DNA of 64,000 bases, taken from NCBI GenBank assembly GCA_030765065.1, contig CM060990.1, positions 464,798,321 to 464,862,320 on the forward strand, given 5' to 3'. Every line of letters begins with the position of its first letter. Position 1 is the first letter of the stretch. This document shows, piece by piece, positions 34,060-42,700 of this stretch. The DNA comes from Deroplatys truncata. Lineage: Eukaryota > Arthropoda > Insecta > Mantodea > Mantidae. A model generated the notes under the pieces. The model was not told the DNA's origin. It saw only the letters and a list, made by a program, of their open reading frames with translations, and did no database searches. A program made the position numbers and the translations under genes.

Positions 34060-34810
34060 TGCTCGATTCTTACTGTAATCAAAAGTTTATTGCTAATGAG
34101 AAATTGATGATTGATATCATTATATCATTACCCTAATTAATAAAAGGGTGTTCAGAGGCATGTAACTCAAATCTTGCTAGGCGAAATTCTAATGCGTTAT
34201 GACTATTAAATTATGCAAGGTCAGATTAAAATGTATTTAACAAATATAATTATTTATATTAAACACCGGTGTATACTAGGCACCCAAATTGATACTTTGC
34301 TAAGGTAAAACATTATTATATAATTACCCTGATTAATGAAAGACAGTTCAGAGGGCCCTAGTTCGAATCTTACCCTGCAAACTCTAATGTGTAATAATTA
34401 GTAAATTACGGATGCGTGCACTAACAGGTTAAAAATATATTAAACACATGTGTATACTTAGGTATCCAAGTTGATATTTTCTTAGGGTAAAACATTATTA
34501 TATCATTACCCTGATTAAAGGCCGTTCAGAGGTTTCTAGTTCGAGTCTTACCCTGCAAACTCTATGCATACTAACTATTAAATTACGGAAGCGTGCACGA
34601 TAAGATTAAAAAATGTATTTAACAAATATAATTTAATTTTATACATCATTACGCTGTTTTAATGAAAGGTATTCATAGGAACCCAGAGGCCCCTAGTTCG
34701 AACCTTCCTAGGGAACTCTAATGCTTAATAAATACTAAATTATTGAAGCGTGAACGGGCCAGATTAAAATGTATGTATTTAACAAATATAATTATTTATA
34801 CTAAACCCTG
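34060..34810 (+). repeat. Subterminal repeats with B-box-like motifs
   Basis: Four to five units of about 150-180 bp: ctagttcgaatcttaccc near 34355, ctagttcgagtcttaccc near 34538 and ctagttcgaaccttccta near 34694, each preceded by ttcagagg or an equivalent and followed by AT-rich DNA. Homologous to 13094-13790 of element 1. 33839-34060 is also shared with element 1 and non-coding. Confidence 0.75.
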
Positions 34811-34917
34811 GTGTATACTTATATATTCCGATGCCTAGACACGATCCTTTATGTTCTTTCTTCTCTGTCTTTCTTCCTTTTTCCTCTTTCAATCTATCTC
34901 TTTCTTTCTCCACGACT

Positions 34918-35012
34918 TGTACACATCCAGGCGCTCCCATATACACGAGCACATGCGCACACATCAACACACATACACTGGTGCACGCACGCACACACAC
35001 GCACACACCTGT
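34918..35012 (+). repeat. CA-rich tract
   Basis: Short counterpart of the CA minisatellite of element 1. A 212-codon frame crosses it but is only partly real coding sequence (see the gene starting at 35290). Confidence 0.8.
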
Positions 35013-35214
35013 AACACAGCAATTATCTCTTTCAAACAGAGATATCAAAAACCTTTACGTGCATTGTCTCTATTATAAAAGTTTTCATTTCCCCTCACTG
35101 AATCATCGATTCTCTTGCATAGAAAAACACATTCATCCCCCGCTCCCTACAGATCGCTTCCCCCACCGATCCTCTCTGCATGTCAGTACATGTGATAGAA
35201 GAACCGGTTTTTTC

Positions 35215-35289
35215 TATCCGCTGTGTATAAGGAGCCCCTTCTCGCACTGCTCTGAATATTATTCGAGGTGTAATCGACTCGATAATACA
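35215..35289 (+). promoter_or_regulatory. Core promoter of the left-end gene
   Basis: gtataagg at about 35225 acts as a TATA-like box about 60 bp before ATG 35290. No copy of the NRF-1/CCAAT cassette is seen at this end. Confidence 0.5.
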
Positions 35290-36366
35290 ATGGACGATTT
35301 TTGGAGTGAATGCGGAGAAGAATCATACCATTATACATATTATCATAAAGAGTCGTGTAACGGTATCATGCATTCTATAGTGTGTAACATGCCTTCCTAT
35401 CATGAACAGATGACTTCTCGAGGCATATGCACAGACAACTGTCCGGTCTACAAAAGAAGCATGATGTAAGTATCGTTTTTTATTATTGAATGCAATCTCT
35501 AAAAGTGTGCAAATGTTCTCTAAAGAAGAGTGAAAAAAATTAAAATGCTTCATTCTATTGTATTTTCTTTCTTTCCAGGGAAACTGATACAGAAAGTGAC
35601 GGTGAGATGCTCAGCCTCATTTCAAATCACAGCTCTCTGTGGCATTCAGAGTACTGCAATGGGTATACTCACTCTGTACTGTGTGCATAACCTGAGGTAC
35701 ACGACAAGATGGCGTCATACTTTCCATGCAATGAGAGCTGCAGTGTATTCCTCTTCAGACAGAGAAATTTAAAGTGAGTACCTCTTTAAATATGTACCAT
35801 TATTGTACAGTGCTATCGTCATATACGTAACTTCAGAGATCATTAATGTAAACATTAATTGTATGCGATACTAACATACATTACTATTTCGATACATGGT
35901 ACTATAGTACAAGATCATTTGTATACGACTAACACTGGAAATTATAATGACTTTTGCAGAATTCAAATGACGACACCAGCGCCTAAAACCGAGATAGATT
36001 CTGATAATAAAGAACCGGAAGATATAGTGGAATATCCCATTGTACAGCAGTATGCTAATCACATAGATGAGGAACAGGAGTCCAATTCACAGCAGGCTGG
36101 GGATATAACACAGACGACCTCCAAGCCTCCTCCTGAAAAGCCTGCAGAACTCGGGAAACATTCACGTGAGTATTTTCACATATATAAAAATCATTGTTTC
36201 ATTCCTCTGTGACCTAACAAAAATTAATTCTTTCAGGTTACCTTAACTTCACCTAAGCACTTTTCTAAGACCTTCATTGTGTAATGTTTCAGGCGGTGCA
36301 ATAAGGGAAGAAGAAGAGGAACAGCTTTGCAGACCTGCAAAGGAGGCTGACGCTATTGGAGGATAG
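35290..36366 (+). pseudogene. Left-end spliced gene with duplicated Cys-rich exons
   Basis: Four exons with consistent phases. Exon 1, 35290-35466, ends at gtaagt. Exon 2, 35579-35773, follows tttccag and ends at gtgagt. Exon 3, 35960-36165, follows tttgcag and ends at gtgagt. Exon 4 starts at 36293 after tgtttcag and ends at TAG 36364-36366. Exons 1 and 2 share a pattern: His, CNG, HS, C, P, H, M, then C-x3/4-C (exon 1 CNGIMHSIVC; exon 2 CNGYTHSVLC). Exon 2 carries an in-frame TAA after that motif, so the copy is disabled. Exon 3 is acidic and Pro/Gln-rich. The function is unknown; terminal genes of such elements are often accessory. Confidence 0.6.
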
Positions 36367-36395
36367 AATAAGCAACATCGAGACGCCCAAGGAAC

Positions 36396-36725
36396 ATGGC
36401 GGTAAGAAGCGGGTGCCGAAACGTCTACATCTCGAAAAGGCACAGCATTGAGATAGGATTCTTCTATGATCTTCCAGTGCTTTTAGTGAAAAGCACAGAC
36501 AAATTTGTATACATGACAATTCAAGACTGGGAGATAATTCGCGAGAGTCTTCCTACATTCAGTGCATTCCTCCAAACAAGAAAGTATCCGTGTGTGGAAT
36601 ATTGTGAAAATATTGTTTTCTCTTATAATATTGTTGCATATATGCAAGAGACAGAAATAAAATTTTTGAACACTAATTTAAATGATTGTGAAATATTTTT
36701 AATAGAGATGAAATTTGCAGGCTAA
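36396..36725 (+). CDS. Uncharacterised 109-aa ORF
   Basis: Open frame, with a decayed counterpart in element 1 (about 3130-3340 and mirror). The central block VYMTIQDWEIIRESLPTF recalls the (T/S)x(E/Q)xWxxL pattern of PC4-like single-strand-binding proteins, but the match is short and I would not assign it. Its start overlaps a splice-like ggcggtaaga. It may be a 3' exon of the left-end gene in another frame, because a coiled, basic reading (about 36335-36450) joins the two regions. Confidence 0.4.
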   Translation: MAVRSGCRNVYISKRHSIEIGFFYDLPVLLVKSTDKFVYMTIQDWEIIRESLPTFSAFLQTRKYPCVEYCENIVFSYNIVAYMQETEIKFLNTNLNDCEIFLIEMKFAG

Positions 36726-36844
36726 AAAGACTTGAATTGTTTATAGACTACCATTTAGGTAACCTGCCTGTTGCAAATGTAATGCCATATGCTGAAACGA
36801 GGAGTTGGAGGAAGAAAGTGATGGAAATGCAGGATAAATAATAA

Positions 36845-36890
36845 CAATAAAAAGAATGAAAGTATGCTTTTACATAGTGTTTTTATTGAT
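36845..36890. terminator. Convergent polyadenylation signals
   Basis: aataaa at about 36848 on the plus strand and ttttatt at about 36880 (aataaa on the minus strand) lie between the plus-strand left gene block and the minus-strand capsid gene. Confidence 0.6.
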
Positions 36891-36940
36891 TAAAAATCCT
36901 TACATTGCTAATGAAAAAACAAATCCTTACAATGATTAGT

Positions 36941-38155
36941 TTAAAATAAAAGCTGCATCACATGAGTCAGAGGCTTGTATGTAAATACTTTATCGTGAAT
37001 TATCAAACAGTACAATGTGGTCTGTGCAGGAATATTTGCACTAGCTTGAATTTCTATTCTAATGTTAACAGCACCATTTACAACATCCTCTGGTTGATGT
37101 GAGCAATCTATAACAAATATAGGAGCAAATTTAAGAAAATCTTTTCTCTTCAATAAAGGATAGTTCTCTTTTTCATAATAAGAGTTTTGAAACTTTGAGT
37201 ACATGTCATACAATGATGCAAATCTCGAGTTTCCAAAGTCCAAATTCATGTCATGATAGGGATAACATTCGCTATTAAGATAAATTCTCAAATTAGTTAT
37301 GTTACAATGATCAAAAAGAGAACCGTCTTTAGATGCATTACTCGATCTTAAAGTTTGAGCACCCAAAATGACAAATCTTGGCTTCTCCATTTTTGATGTG
37401 GTGGCGACATTCCAGGTGAATGATTTAGTTTGCGGCACAGCAGGCTGAGTATGCAGATCCATGGTCCTAAATGGGAGATACAGCGCCTTGTCCGACTTGA
37501 CAATCTTGAGAATTTCAACCTTTTCAGCATCAGAAAGTCGTATCACTGGCATTCTCCACTCGATTCGTGCAAGTTTAACGCTTGTATTCTCTTCACCCAC
37601 CGGCGCAATAATACAGTTTTTAGAGTCCTTGGATCGAATCAGCACCAGCTCAAACTTGCTATTGAGTATGAGTTCATTGTGGTCGTCAGCAAATCCCAGA
37701 AGCATCGAAAGCGGTACTATGGCGTTGAAGGCTCCATTTGCTGCATTCACAATGTCCATGTCTTCTCCAGGATAGCACCATCCAGCATTCAGCAATCGAT
37801 AAGACTCCATCGGGTTGAGAGCAGCATAGTTGCGTAAAGTTGATGTGATCCCGGGGTTCCTGGTTCGATCAATAGTTGAGCCGTTCATATCCAGTCGAAT
37901 CTCCTCAAACATGAATGAAATAGCGTTATTGGTAAGCTTTGCAGTAGTAGCTGTTCCATTAGGTTTAGTAATACTCCCCTCGATGTATAGATAACTTCGA
38001 TTAGGTAAAGTATATAAATCCTCAGCTTGACAAGGGATTCTAATTTCATCATTAGCGTCCAGAGTCGATGTATTATATGGTAAAAACACATGTTCCTCTT
38101 CTTTAGTGATCTTTTCATCGAATCTCGGTGCACCGGTAACATTGAAGATGTCCAT
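36941..38155 (-). CDS. Major capsid protein (double jelly-roll, hexon-like)
   Basis: 404 codons, uninterrupted. Begins MDIFNVTGAPRFDEKITKEE and has the arthropod Polinton block DDEIRIPCQ-like/YLYIEG near residues 38-60, followed by segments rich in alternating beta-type residues and a C-terminal stretch VIDCSHQPEDVV. In intact relatives this forms the pseudo-hexameric capsomers of the icosahedral shell. It is the distal gene of the minus-strand virion block (PLA2, protease, penton, small basic protein, capsid), with only two bases between the preceding stop and this ATG. The start is the only good ATG and matches the position in element 1. No lesion is visible. Confidence 0.85.
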   Translation of the reverse strand: MDIFNVTGAPRFDEKITKEEEHVFLPYNTSTLDANDEIRIPCQAEDLYTLPNRSYLYIEGSITKPNGTATTAKLTNNAISFMFEEIRLDMNGSTIDRTRNPGITSTLRNYAALNPMESYRLLNAGWCYPGEDMDIVNAANGAFNAIVPLSMLLGFADDHNELILNSKFELVLIRSKDSKNCIIAPVGEENTSVKLARIEWRMPVIRLSDAEKVEILKIVKSDKALYLPFRTMDLHTQPAVPQTKSFTWNVATTSKMEKPRFVILGAQTLRSSNASKDGSLFDHCNITNLRIYLNSECYPYHDMNLDFGNSRFASLYDMYSKFQNSYYEKENYPLLKRKDFLKFAPIFVIDCSHQPEDVVNGAVNIRIEIQASANIPAQTTLYCLIIHDKVFTYKPLTHVMQLLF

Positions 38156-38157
38156 GA

Positions 38158-38307
38158 TTATAGAAGTCTGAAGCCCAATACCTGGAGGAAGTGTCGATTG
38201 CGTGATGTTAACCCGCCGGGTGTCAAGGGTAAAGTATGATGTGTGCGTCGAATCACTCCCTTATTATATCCTCGACGTCGTTGACTTCTTCTAAAATCTA
38301 TTGGCAT
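38158..38307 (-). CDS. Small basic protein (49 aa) between penton and capsid
   Basis: Starts MPIDFRRSQRRRGYNKG and ends FLQVLGFRLL. Its ATG lies inside the last codons of penton (16-base overlap) and its TAA sits two bases before the capsid ATG, a tight viral arrangement. About 10 Arg or Lys among 49. Copies in element 1 (4100-4249, 8851-9000) have exactly the same length and most residues. It is too short for routine annotation. Candidate DNA-condensing or minor capsid peptide (inference). Confidence 0.65.
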   Translation of the reverse strand: MPIDFRRSQRRRGYNKGVIRRTHHTLPLTPGGLTSRNRHFLQVLGFRLL

Positions 38308-38998
38308 TGCAGCGGATGTGAAGCCTTATGCTTATATCTTCGTTTCTAAAGTCAATGATATTACCGCTTTGGTCCACTACACGAAGACTAATTTGCTCTA
38401 AAGCATTGGTGTTTATGATTGGAAGGTAAATTGGATTTGACGGCTCTTGAGAAATATGATACCCAGGCGGAACAGAAGGGAAAACCTCTTAGATCAAGTG
38501 GCCGCTTTTACCATCGATGAAAGAGCCTGTTGCAATACTGCACTCGATTCGAATGATGCTCACCTTAAATATATTCACCAGGTAATCAGATTCAGACAGC
38601 TGATTAGCTGTAATAACTTTACCTCTGAAGCCCAATAGCGAGCCTATAGAACGATCACCGGAAAAATCAATAGTGAAAGGACATTTAATTTCAGCCTTCA
38701 TTGTGTTATTATTAGGTCTAATAAAGAAGACATTCTCATCCACACCTAGTTTATCTCTGATGTATTCATTAATATCAGTAATCTCATAAGATCCGTCAGG
38801 TATATCAATGATCTTAATTTCATCATTGTGCATGTAATGAAATTGATTATTACTCCTATCAACATTGGGAATGGAATAGAAGGTTTCAAAATTCGGTAGA
38901 GCAATCTCATAATGATACTTTGGATCTAGCTGAAGAGGAGGATTCAGATATGTAGTAAGCACAGACTCGTTGCCACTGACAGCAATAGTGTAACTCAT
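38291..38998 (-). pseudogene. Penton protein (single jelly-roll) with one in-frame stop
   Basis: ATG at 38998-38996 (MSYTIAVSGNESVL) overlaps the stop of the protease frame (ATGA). Family features are YHYEIALPNFETFYSIPN, NNNTMKAEIKCPF and IGSLLGF. A TAA at 38489-38491 interrupts the frame after residue 169, and the same frame then stays open for 65 more codons with the expected FPSVPPGY and RVVDQSGNIIDF blocks to TAG at 38291. So one nonsense change separates it from a full-length penton of about 235 residues. A longer frame starting 33 bases upstream is not favoured. Confidence 0.85.
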
Positions 38999-39369
38999 TG
39001 TGATAGAAATTGCAAGCACAAGTGCCCGCAAATGACTGAGCTGAAACTCTGAAACCTCTTAGTGTTATACAGTACCTTAACATCTCTGAGGTACCTTTCT
39101 ATCTCTTTTGGAGGCTTCAAGTTTCCAAAGCTGTCGAAATAAAATGACACGTTGCCATCCTTCTTTATAGCAACCCAATGAGTGCCTTCATTCTCTGAAG
39201 TATCGAAATTAACAACAATTCTCTCTCTGTAACGAGGTCTTGAGGGTAGCTGATCGATCACGTATACACACCTAAAATGAGGAATCTTTAAACGTCGGGC
39301 ATACAAGTCGAGGTCTATGATACTCAATGCTTTTTCTGGGACAAGTATAGCCCTCTGCCGGAGTTTTTT
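38995..39369 (-). CDS. Adenain-like virion protease, -1 frame of the PLA2 gene, no ATG
   Basis: The frame holds the C5-type cysteine protease triad: His in GTHWVAIK, Asp/Glu-region in YFDSFG, Cys in VICGHLCLQFL, preceded by LKIPHFRCVYVIDQLP. It contains no ATG anywhere, and upstream it is closed by TAA within the PLA2 gene. It overlaps the last 13 codons of the PLA2 gene (after A AAA AAC at 39363-39369) in the -1 frame. The likeliest expression is -1 frameshifting to give a PLA2-protease fusion; a spliced leader is the alternative. In the family this enzyme matures capsid proteins. Confidence 0.75.
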   Translation of the reverse strand, partial: KKLRQRAILVPEKALSIIDLDLYARRLKIPHFRCVYVIDQLPSRPRYRERIVVNFDTSENEGTHWVAIKKDGNVSFYFDSFGNLKPPKEIERYLRDVKVLYNTKRFQSFSSVICGHLCLQFLSQ

Positions 39370-39977
39370 GAATTTCCATTCTTGCTCTGCCTCCTCTTCC
39401 TTTCGGTGTTCCTCGCCTTATTCTTCTTCTTTTTCTTCACTCGTAGGCCTTTCCCTCTTGATTCAATTTCTGTGTTAAATCTCATCATTTCAGCAAGTTG
39501 TTTATCCGCAGCCTTTTTCTTATTTACAGCAGAGGCTATTTGTGCAGCGCCTCCAGCGGCGGCTCCTAGGGCTGCAATAATTGGTATGAGTGGTAGAAAT
39601 CCTCCTCGTTTCTTCTTCCTGGATCCCGCACCAACAGCTACCTTACCCTTCATAATGGTTGTTACTAGTCGGGCTGCCAACCTTTCACCTAATGTAGCAT
39701 CAGATGATTGCACTCTTTTCCAGGCCTTTTCAGCCAATATTTTGTCGGCAACGTTTCTCGAAGCAGAGTCCTTATGCTGAGCGTAGGAAATGTCGTGAAG
39801 TTTACACGCTTCGTCTAAAGGATTGATTCCGGGGTCTCCTCTCTTTAATCTTATTTCTAGCTTTGTCCGAGGTCCACAGTATCTGTAACCAGGCAAATGT
39901 GCTTCAAATGGCAGCAGGTTAATGAGAGAGTTAATTAAACCGGAACCTCTTGCGACCTTAACTCCCTTAGCACTCAT
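39324..39977 (-). CDS. PLA2-like virion protein
   Basis: 217 codons. Residues 29-70 carry a phospholipase A2-type site: calcium loop YRYCGPRT (31-38) and catalytic CKLHD with His61-Asp62, as in parvovirus VP1 and adintovirus PLA2 domains, which help particles breach endosomal membranes. Residues 124-150 are a Gly/Ala-rich hydrophobic segment after KKKRGG, and residues 178-200 are strongly basic. The end, GRGLYLSQKKH, is a conserved tail in this family. First gene of the minus-strand virion block, divergent from the ATPase. The only ATG that fits the N-terminus of the family is at 39977. The protease frame overlaps its end. Confidence 0.85.
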   Translation of the reverse strand: MSAKGVKVARGSGLINSLINLLPFEAHLPGYRYCGPRTKLEIRLKRGDPGINPLDEACKLHDISYAQHKDSASRNVADKILAEKAWKRVQSSDATLGERLAARLVTTIMKGKVAVGAGSRKKKRGGFLPLIPIIAALGAAAGGAAQIASAVNKKKAADKQLAEMMRFNTEIESRGKGLRVKKKKKNKARNTERKRRQSKNGNSKNSGRGLYLSQKKH

Positions 39978-40085
39978 GGTACACTAATTGATTTTATTGG
40001 CACATAGTTATTTTATACTCTGTCATTGCTTATATTCATTAGCATATATACATTAAGGATGATTTATTTTATTTTAGTTGCTACG
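39978..40085. promoter_or_regulatory. Divergent promoter region of virion genes and ATPase
   Basis: About 108 bp, AT-rich, with attttatac near 40010 and catatatacatt near 40044. A pyrimidine tract ending attttag lies just before the ATPase ATG in both elements, which suggests a 5' UTR intron acceptor. Confidence 0.5.
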
Positions 40086-40802
40086 ATGCAGTTGGTGAAG
40101 CAAGATTGCTCGCTGCCTATCCAGGTGCTAGACTTTGAAAGTGACTTTAGACGCGATCGTCACGGAAAGCTGTTTCCAGGCAATGTTAGAGCACTAATTC
40201 TAGGTAGCTCCAGTGCTGGAAAAACAAATGTATTACTCAATATGATGCTTCACGAGAATGGACTACGCTTTGAAAATGTGTACATTTATTCAAAGTCGCT
40301 ATACCAGCCAAAGTATCAATATCTCGTTAAGCTGCTTGAAAACATTGAGGGTATAGGTGTGTATACTCATGAAGACGGTAAAAGTGTCTTGCACCCATCA
40401 GAAATTAAAGAAAATTCAATCTTTATATTTGATGACGTCATCACTGAAAAGCAAGACAAGATTGCATCCTTTTACAGCATGGGCAGACATCGAAATGTGG
40501 ATTCTATATATCTAGCACAATCCTATGCCAAAGTCCCAAAGCATTTAATTAGAGATAATGCGAACATGATTATACTCTTCAGACAAGATAATTTAAACTT
40601 GAAGCATACATATGAAGATTACGTAAACACAGATATGACGTATACTGAATTTAAAGATTTGTGCAAAGGTGTTTGGGAGAGCTCTACAGAAGGAAGACCC
40701 TTTATGGTAATAGTTCCCGAATTTCCGATGAATGACGGTCGATATAGGTGCGGATTCGATGTATATATTAAAGTTGTTAATAAAGAAATTGCTCATTCAT
40801 AG
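40086..40802 (+). CDS. Packaging ATPase (FtsK/HerA type, A32-like)
   Basis: 238 codons from the ATG at 40086, chosen because element 1 has its ATG at the same place; the open frame runs upstream to 40026. Walker A is GSSSAGKT (residues 40-47), Walker B is IFIFDD (111-116), followed by SMGRHRNVDSIYLAQSY, the sensor-like region typical of Polinton and NCLDV packaging ATPases. It pumps DNA into preformed capsids. The gene is intact and heads the plus-strand block; the next gene follows after six bases. Confidence 0.9.
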   Translation: MQLVKQDCSLPIQVLDFESDFRRDRHGKLFPGNVRALILGSSSAGKTNVLLNMMLHENGLRFENVYIYSKSLYQPKYQYLVKLLENIEGIGVYTHEDGKSVLHPSEIKENSIFIFDDVITEKQDKIASFYSMGRHRNVDSIYLAQSYAKVPKHLIRDNANMIILFRQDNLNLKHTYEDYVNTDMTYTEFKDLCKGVWESSTEGRPFMVIVPEFPMNDGRYRCGFDVYIKVVNKEIAHS

Positions 40803-40808
40803 TTCATC

Positions 40809-41549
40809 ATGAGTATTGACAGGTTTGGGTCACAGAGGGCTGCTCCAGTGAAAAGATCGCTACATCAATTTATCATAAACAGAGATGGAAAAGGAAATTA
40901 CCAATTCAGGAACAAGAGACTGTGCATTGTTCAGGATCCTGAGGAGGACGACGACGCAAGCACTAAACGCTACGTGGATACGCTTACGTCTTCTACTGAA
41001 AATCGAATGCATGAGTTCATGGAAAAAACGACATATCAGCGCATGGGCGAACTTCAAACTACGCTTAGGAATCACATCCAGAAGTCGCTAGACGTGCAAC
41101 ATGATGCTCTAATGGAATATCTGAATAAAAATACCCTTAAACGCGACGATGGAAACAACATTATCCTGGATGCTATAATATTGAAGATAATGCTACCACC
41201 TCAAGAGGACTATGACGTGCCAAATAAGAAGCATGTATTAGAATATATAAGTGCAAGAACACCACCGCTCGATTCACACGGTAACGTTTCATTCCAAAAA
41301 AGAAGGCTAATTGAAGTAGCAGATCCTGTCGATGACAGTGATGGAGCAACAAAAAAGTTTGTTAAAGTTCACGTGGGAAGGAAACAAAATGAAATACGCC
41401 AAGATTTAAACAGCAGACTTGGTGCAATAAGTACCACGGTTACAGAAACAGTAGGAAAACACATGGAAACTATGGCGAACCGTCAGAAATCAATAGATGG
41501 GCATCTGACAACTACAATGGATAATATCAATATCCTTAAAACAAAATGA
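40809..41549 (+). CDS. Fibre-like protein with three phage-type collar repeats
   Basis: 246 codons. Three copies of a module 'Gly-Asn, beta segment, Asp-Pro-acidic, Thr/Asn-Lys-Lys/Arg-Tyr/Phe/His-Val' occur: DPEEDDDASTKRYVDT (43-58), PPQEDYDVPNKKHVLEY (130-146) and DPVDDSDGATKKFVKV (172-187). They are separated by heptad-like helical stretches. The D-A-x-T-K-x-Y-V motif is the trimeric repeat familiar from bacteriophage tail fibres. Position after the ATPase and the repeat pattern suggest a trimeric spike or fibre (inference). Intact. Confidence 0.6.
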   Translation: MSIDRFGSQRAAPVKRSLHQFIINRDGKGNYQFRNKRLCIVQDPEEDDDASTKRYVDTLTSSTENRMHEFMEKTTYQRMGELQTTLRNHIQKSLDVQHDALMEYLNKNTLKRDDGNNIILDAIILKIMLPPQEDYDVPNKKHVLEYISARTPPLDSHGNVSFQKRRLIEVADPVDDSDGATKKFVKVHVGRKQNEIRQDLNSRLGAISTTVTETVGKHMETMANRQKSIDGHLTTTMDNINILKTK

Positions 41550-41632
41550 GAGTCATAAATTCATTAGTAGAGCAAATGAGAGGGGAACATGTAATTACAC
41601 TGCATTCGTTGCCTTTCAGAGGGAAATCATAG
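41546..41632 (+). CDS. 28-codon ORF overlapping the fibre stop
   Basis: ATGA overlap with the fibre gene; starts MRVINSLVEQMRGEHVITL. It could be the N-terminal part of the next ORF after a frameshift, since only six bases separate its stop from the ATG at 41639. Weak. Confidence 0.3.
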   Translation: MRVINSLVEQMRGEHVITLHSLPFRGKS

Positions 41633-41638
41633 AGGTAC

Positions 41639-41896
41639 ATGTTAACAACAGGTCTTGAATATCACAAATCAAGCGTAAACGGCGAGATAGTTTCTTGCTA
41701 TATGACGTCACCAACAGCTCCTACTGTAAGACCTGATACATTAATTGAAATAAATGACAAGTCTGTTAGAGCTCTGCCTGCACCGATTGCAAATGGTGAT
41801 AGACTAACCTTCACCGCTCCTGCAAATCGTGTAAGGGACGGACATTTTCTAAATATCGAGCTGAAAATCTCTTATAAACTGAAGTCTGCTAAATAA
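41639..41896 (+). CDS. Small 85-aa ORF, beta-rich
   Basis: Begins MLTTGLEYHKSSVNGEIVSC and has alternating beta-type residues with many Pro/Thr. No family is recognised. Its place behind the fibre-like gene could make it a knob or head domain protein (speculative). Confidence 0.45.
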   Translation: MLTTGLEYHKSSVNGEIVSCYMTSPTAPTVRPDTLIEINDKSVRALPAPIANGDRLTFTAPANRVRDGHFLNIELKISYKLKSAK

Positions 41897-41943
41897 ATAG
41901 GGTATATATTAATTCGAAAGTCTAATTTCAGTGTCATTTCAAG

Positions 41944-42681
41944 ATGGACAGCGAGTGCATACGACTTAAAGAATCTGTAGCCATGCACACTAAGGCTATA
42001 AGAGAAAAGTTACGTTCTCTTAAAGGTCAGCAGTTTGAAACCCAGAGAGTGATGAGTGAAGCTCTTCAACCATTGACAGATCCGCTTCAAGATATACTTG
42101 AAATACAGAAAAAGAATACTACAAGCAAGGAGGAATCACTGAAAGACGTGAAAGATGAGAAGCTCTACAACTACCTTAATAAAGTTCGAAAGAAGAACAA
42201 AAATGAAATAGATTCATCATATAGAGTACGATATGAGGATGGCAGCTACATGCTAGGGAACAAGATTATTGATTTCATCAATAATAAAGTTCGAATAGGG
42301 GACGAAACGTATGAAACCACGCCTGGATTGAAGGAACTCATCTTCAAGAGAATACCTGAAATGCATGCATACACTGAAGATGACCTTGAAACATACAGTA
42401 AAATACTTAAAGCAACACATGTTCATCGAAGAAACTTCAGCAAGCATGGGCAGCTGATATCCGGTAATTCCTACAAGTATAAAAGCGTTATACGTCCTCT
42501 AGTAACGAAACACAAGGGATTAGGACTACAGTGGAAAGAACATCACCCTAATATGAGGCAAGACTACATCTACTGGACCGACCCTAATGATCTGGTGGAT
42601 CGCCTTAGGCTACTTGCGGCATCCAGAGACGCCGGCAATAACAATCATACTCAAGAAATTGAAGAGATTATTCAAGACTAA
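41944..42681 (+). CDS. DUF8207-type Polinton protein, frameshifted at the very end
   Basis: 245 codons. N-terminal coiled coil (about 1-90), then the conserved core with YRVRYEDGSYMLGNKIIDF, KELIFKRIPEMHAYTEDDL, and the C-terminal YIYWTDPNDLVDRLRLLAAS. Such proteins recur in arthropod Polintons; their function is unknown. The frame ends at ...EEIIQD, but the following bases read as the usual C-terminal tail in another frame, and the element 1 relative (7813-8358) has that tail in frame. A one-base deletion at about 42680 is therefore likely. Confidence 0.75.
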   Translation: MDSECIRLKESVAMHTKAIREKLRSLKGQQFETQRVMSEALQPLTDPLQDILEIQKKNTTSKEESLKDVKDEKLYNYLNKVRKKNKNEIDSSYRVRYEDGSYMLGNKIIDFINNKVRIGDETYETTPGLKELIFKRIPEMHAYTEDDLETYSKILKATHVHRRNFSKHGQLISGNSYKYKSVIRPLVTKHKGLGLQWKEHHPNMRQDYIYWTDPNDLVDRLRLLAASRDAGNNNHTQEIEEIIQD

Positions 42682-42700
42682 AAGCGGCAACGGTTATAGC

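Noticed and set aside
34831-35289. Upstream part of a 212-codon frame running into the left-end gene
   Set aside because: It covers CA repeats and the promoter; only the part from ATG 35290 matches an exon with a good donor.
36396-36725. Firm PC4-like assignment of the 109-aa ORF
   Set aside because: The resemblance is limited to one short block around a Trp; not enough without a profile search.
37430-37837. Plus-strand frames of up to 135 codons inside the capsid gene
   Set aside because: Antisense shadows of an intact, family-matching capsid frame.
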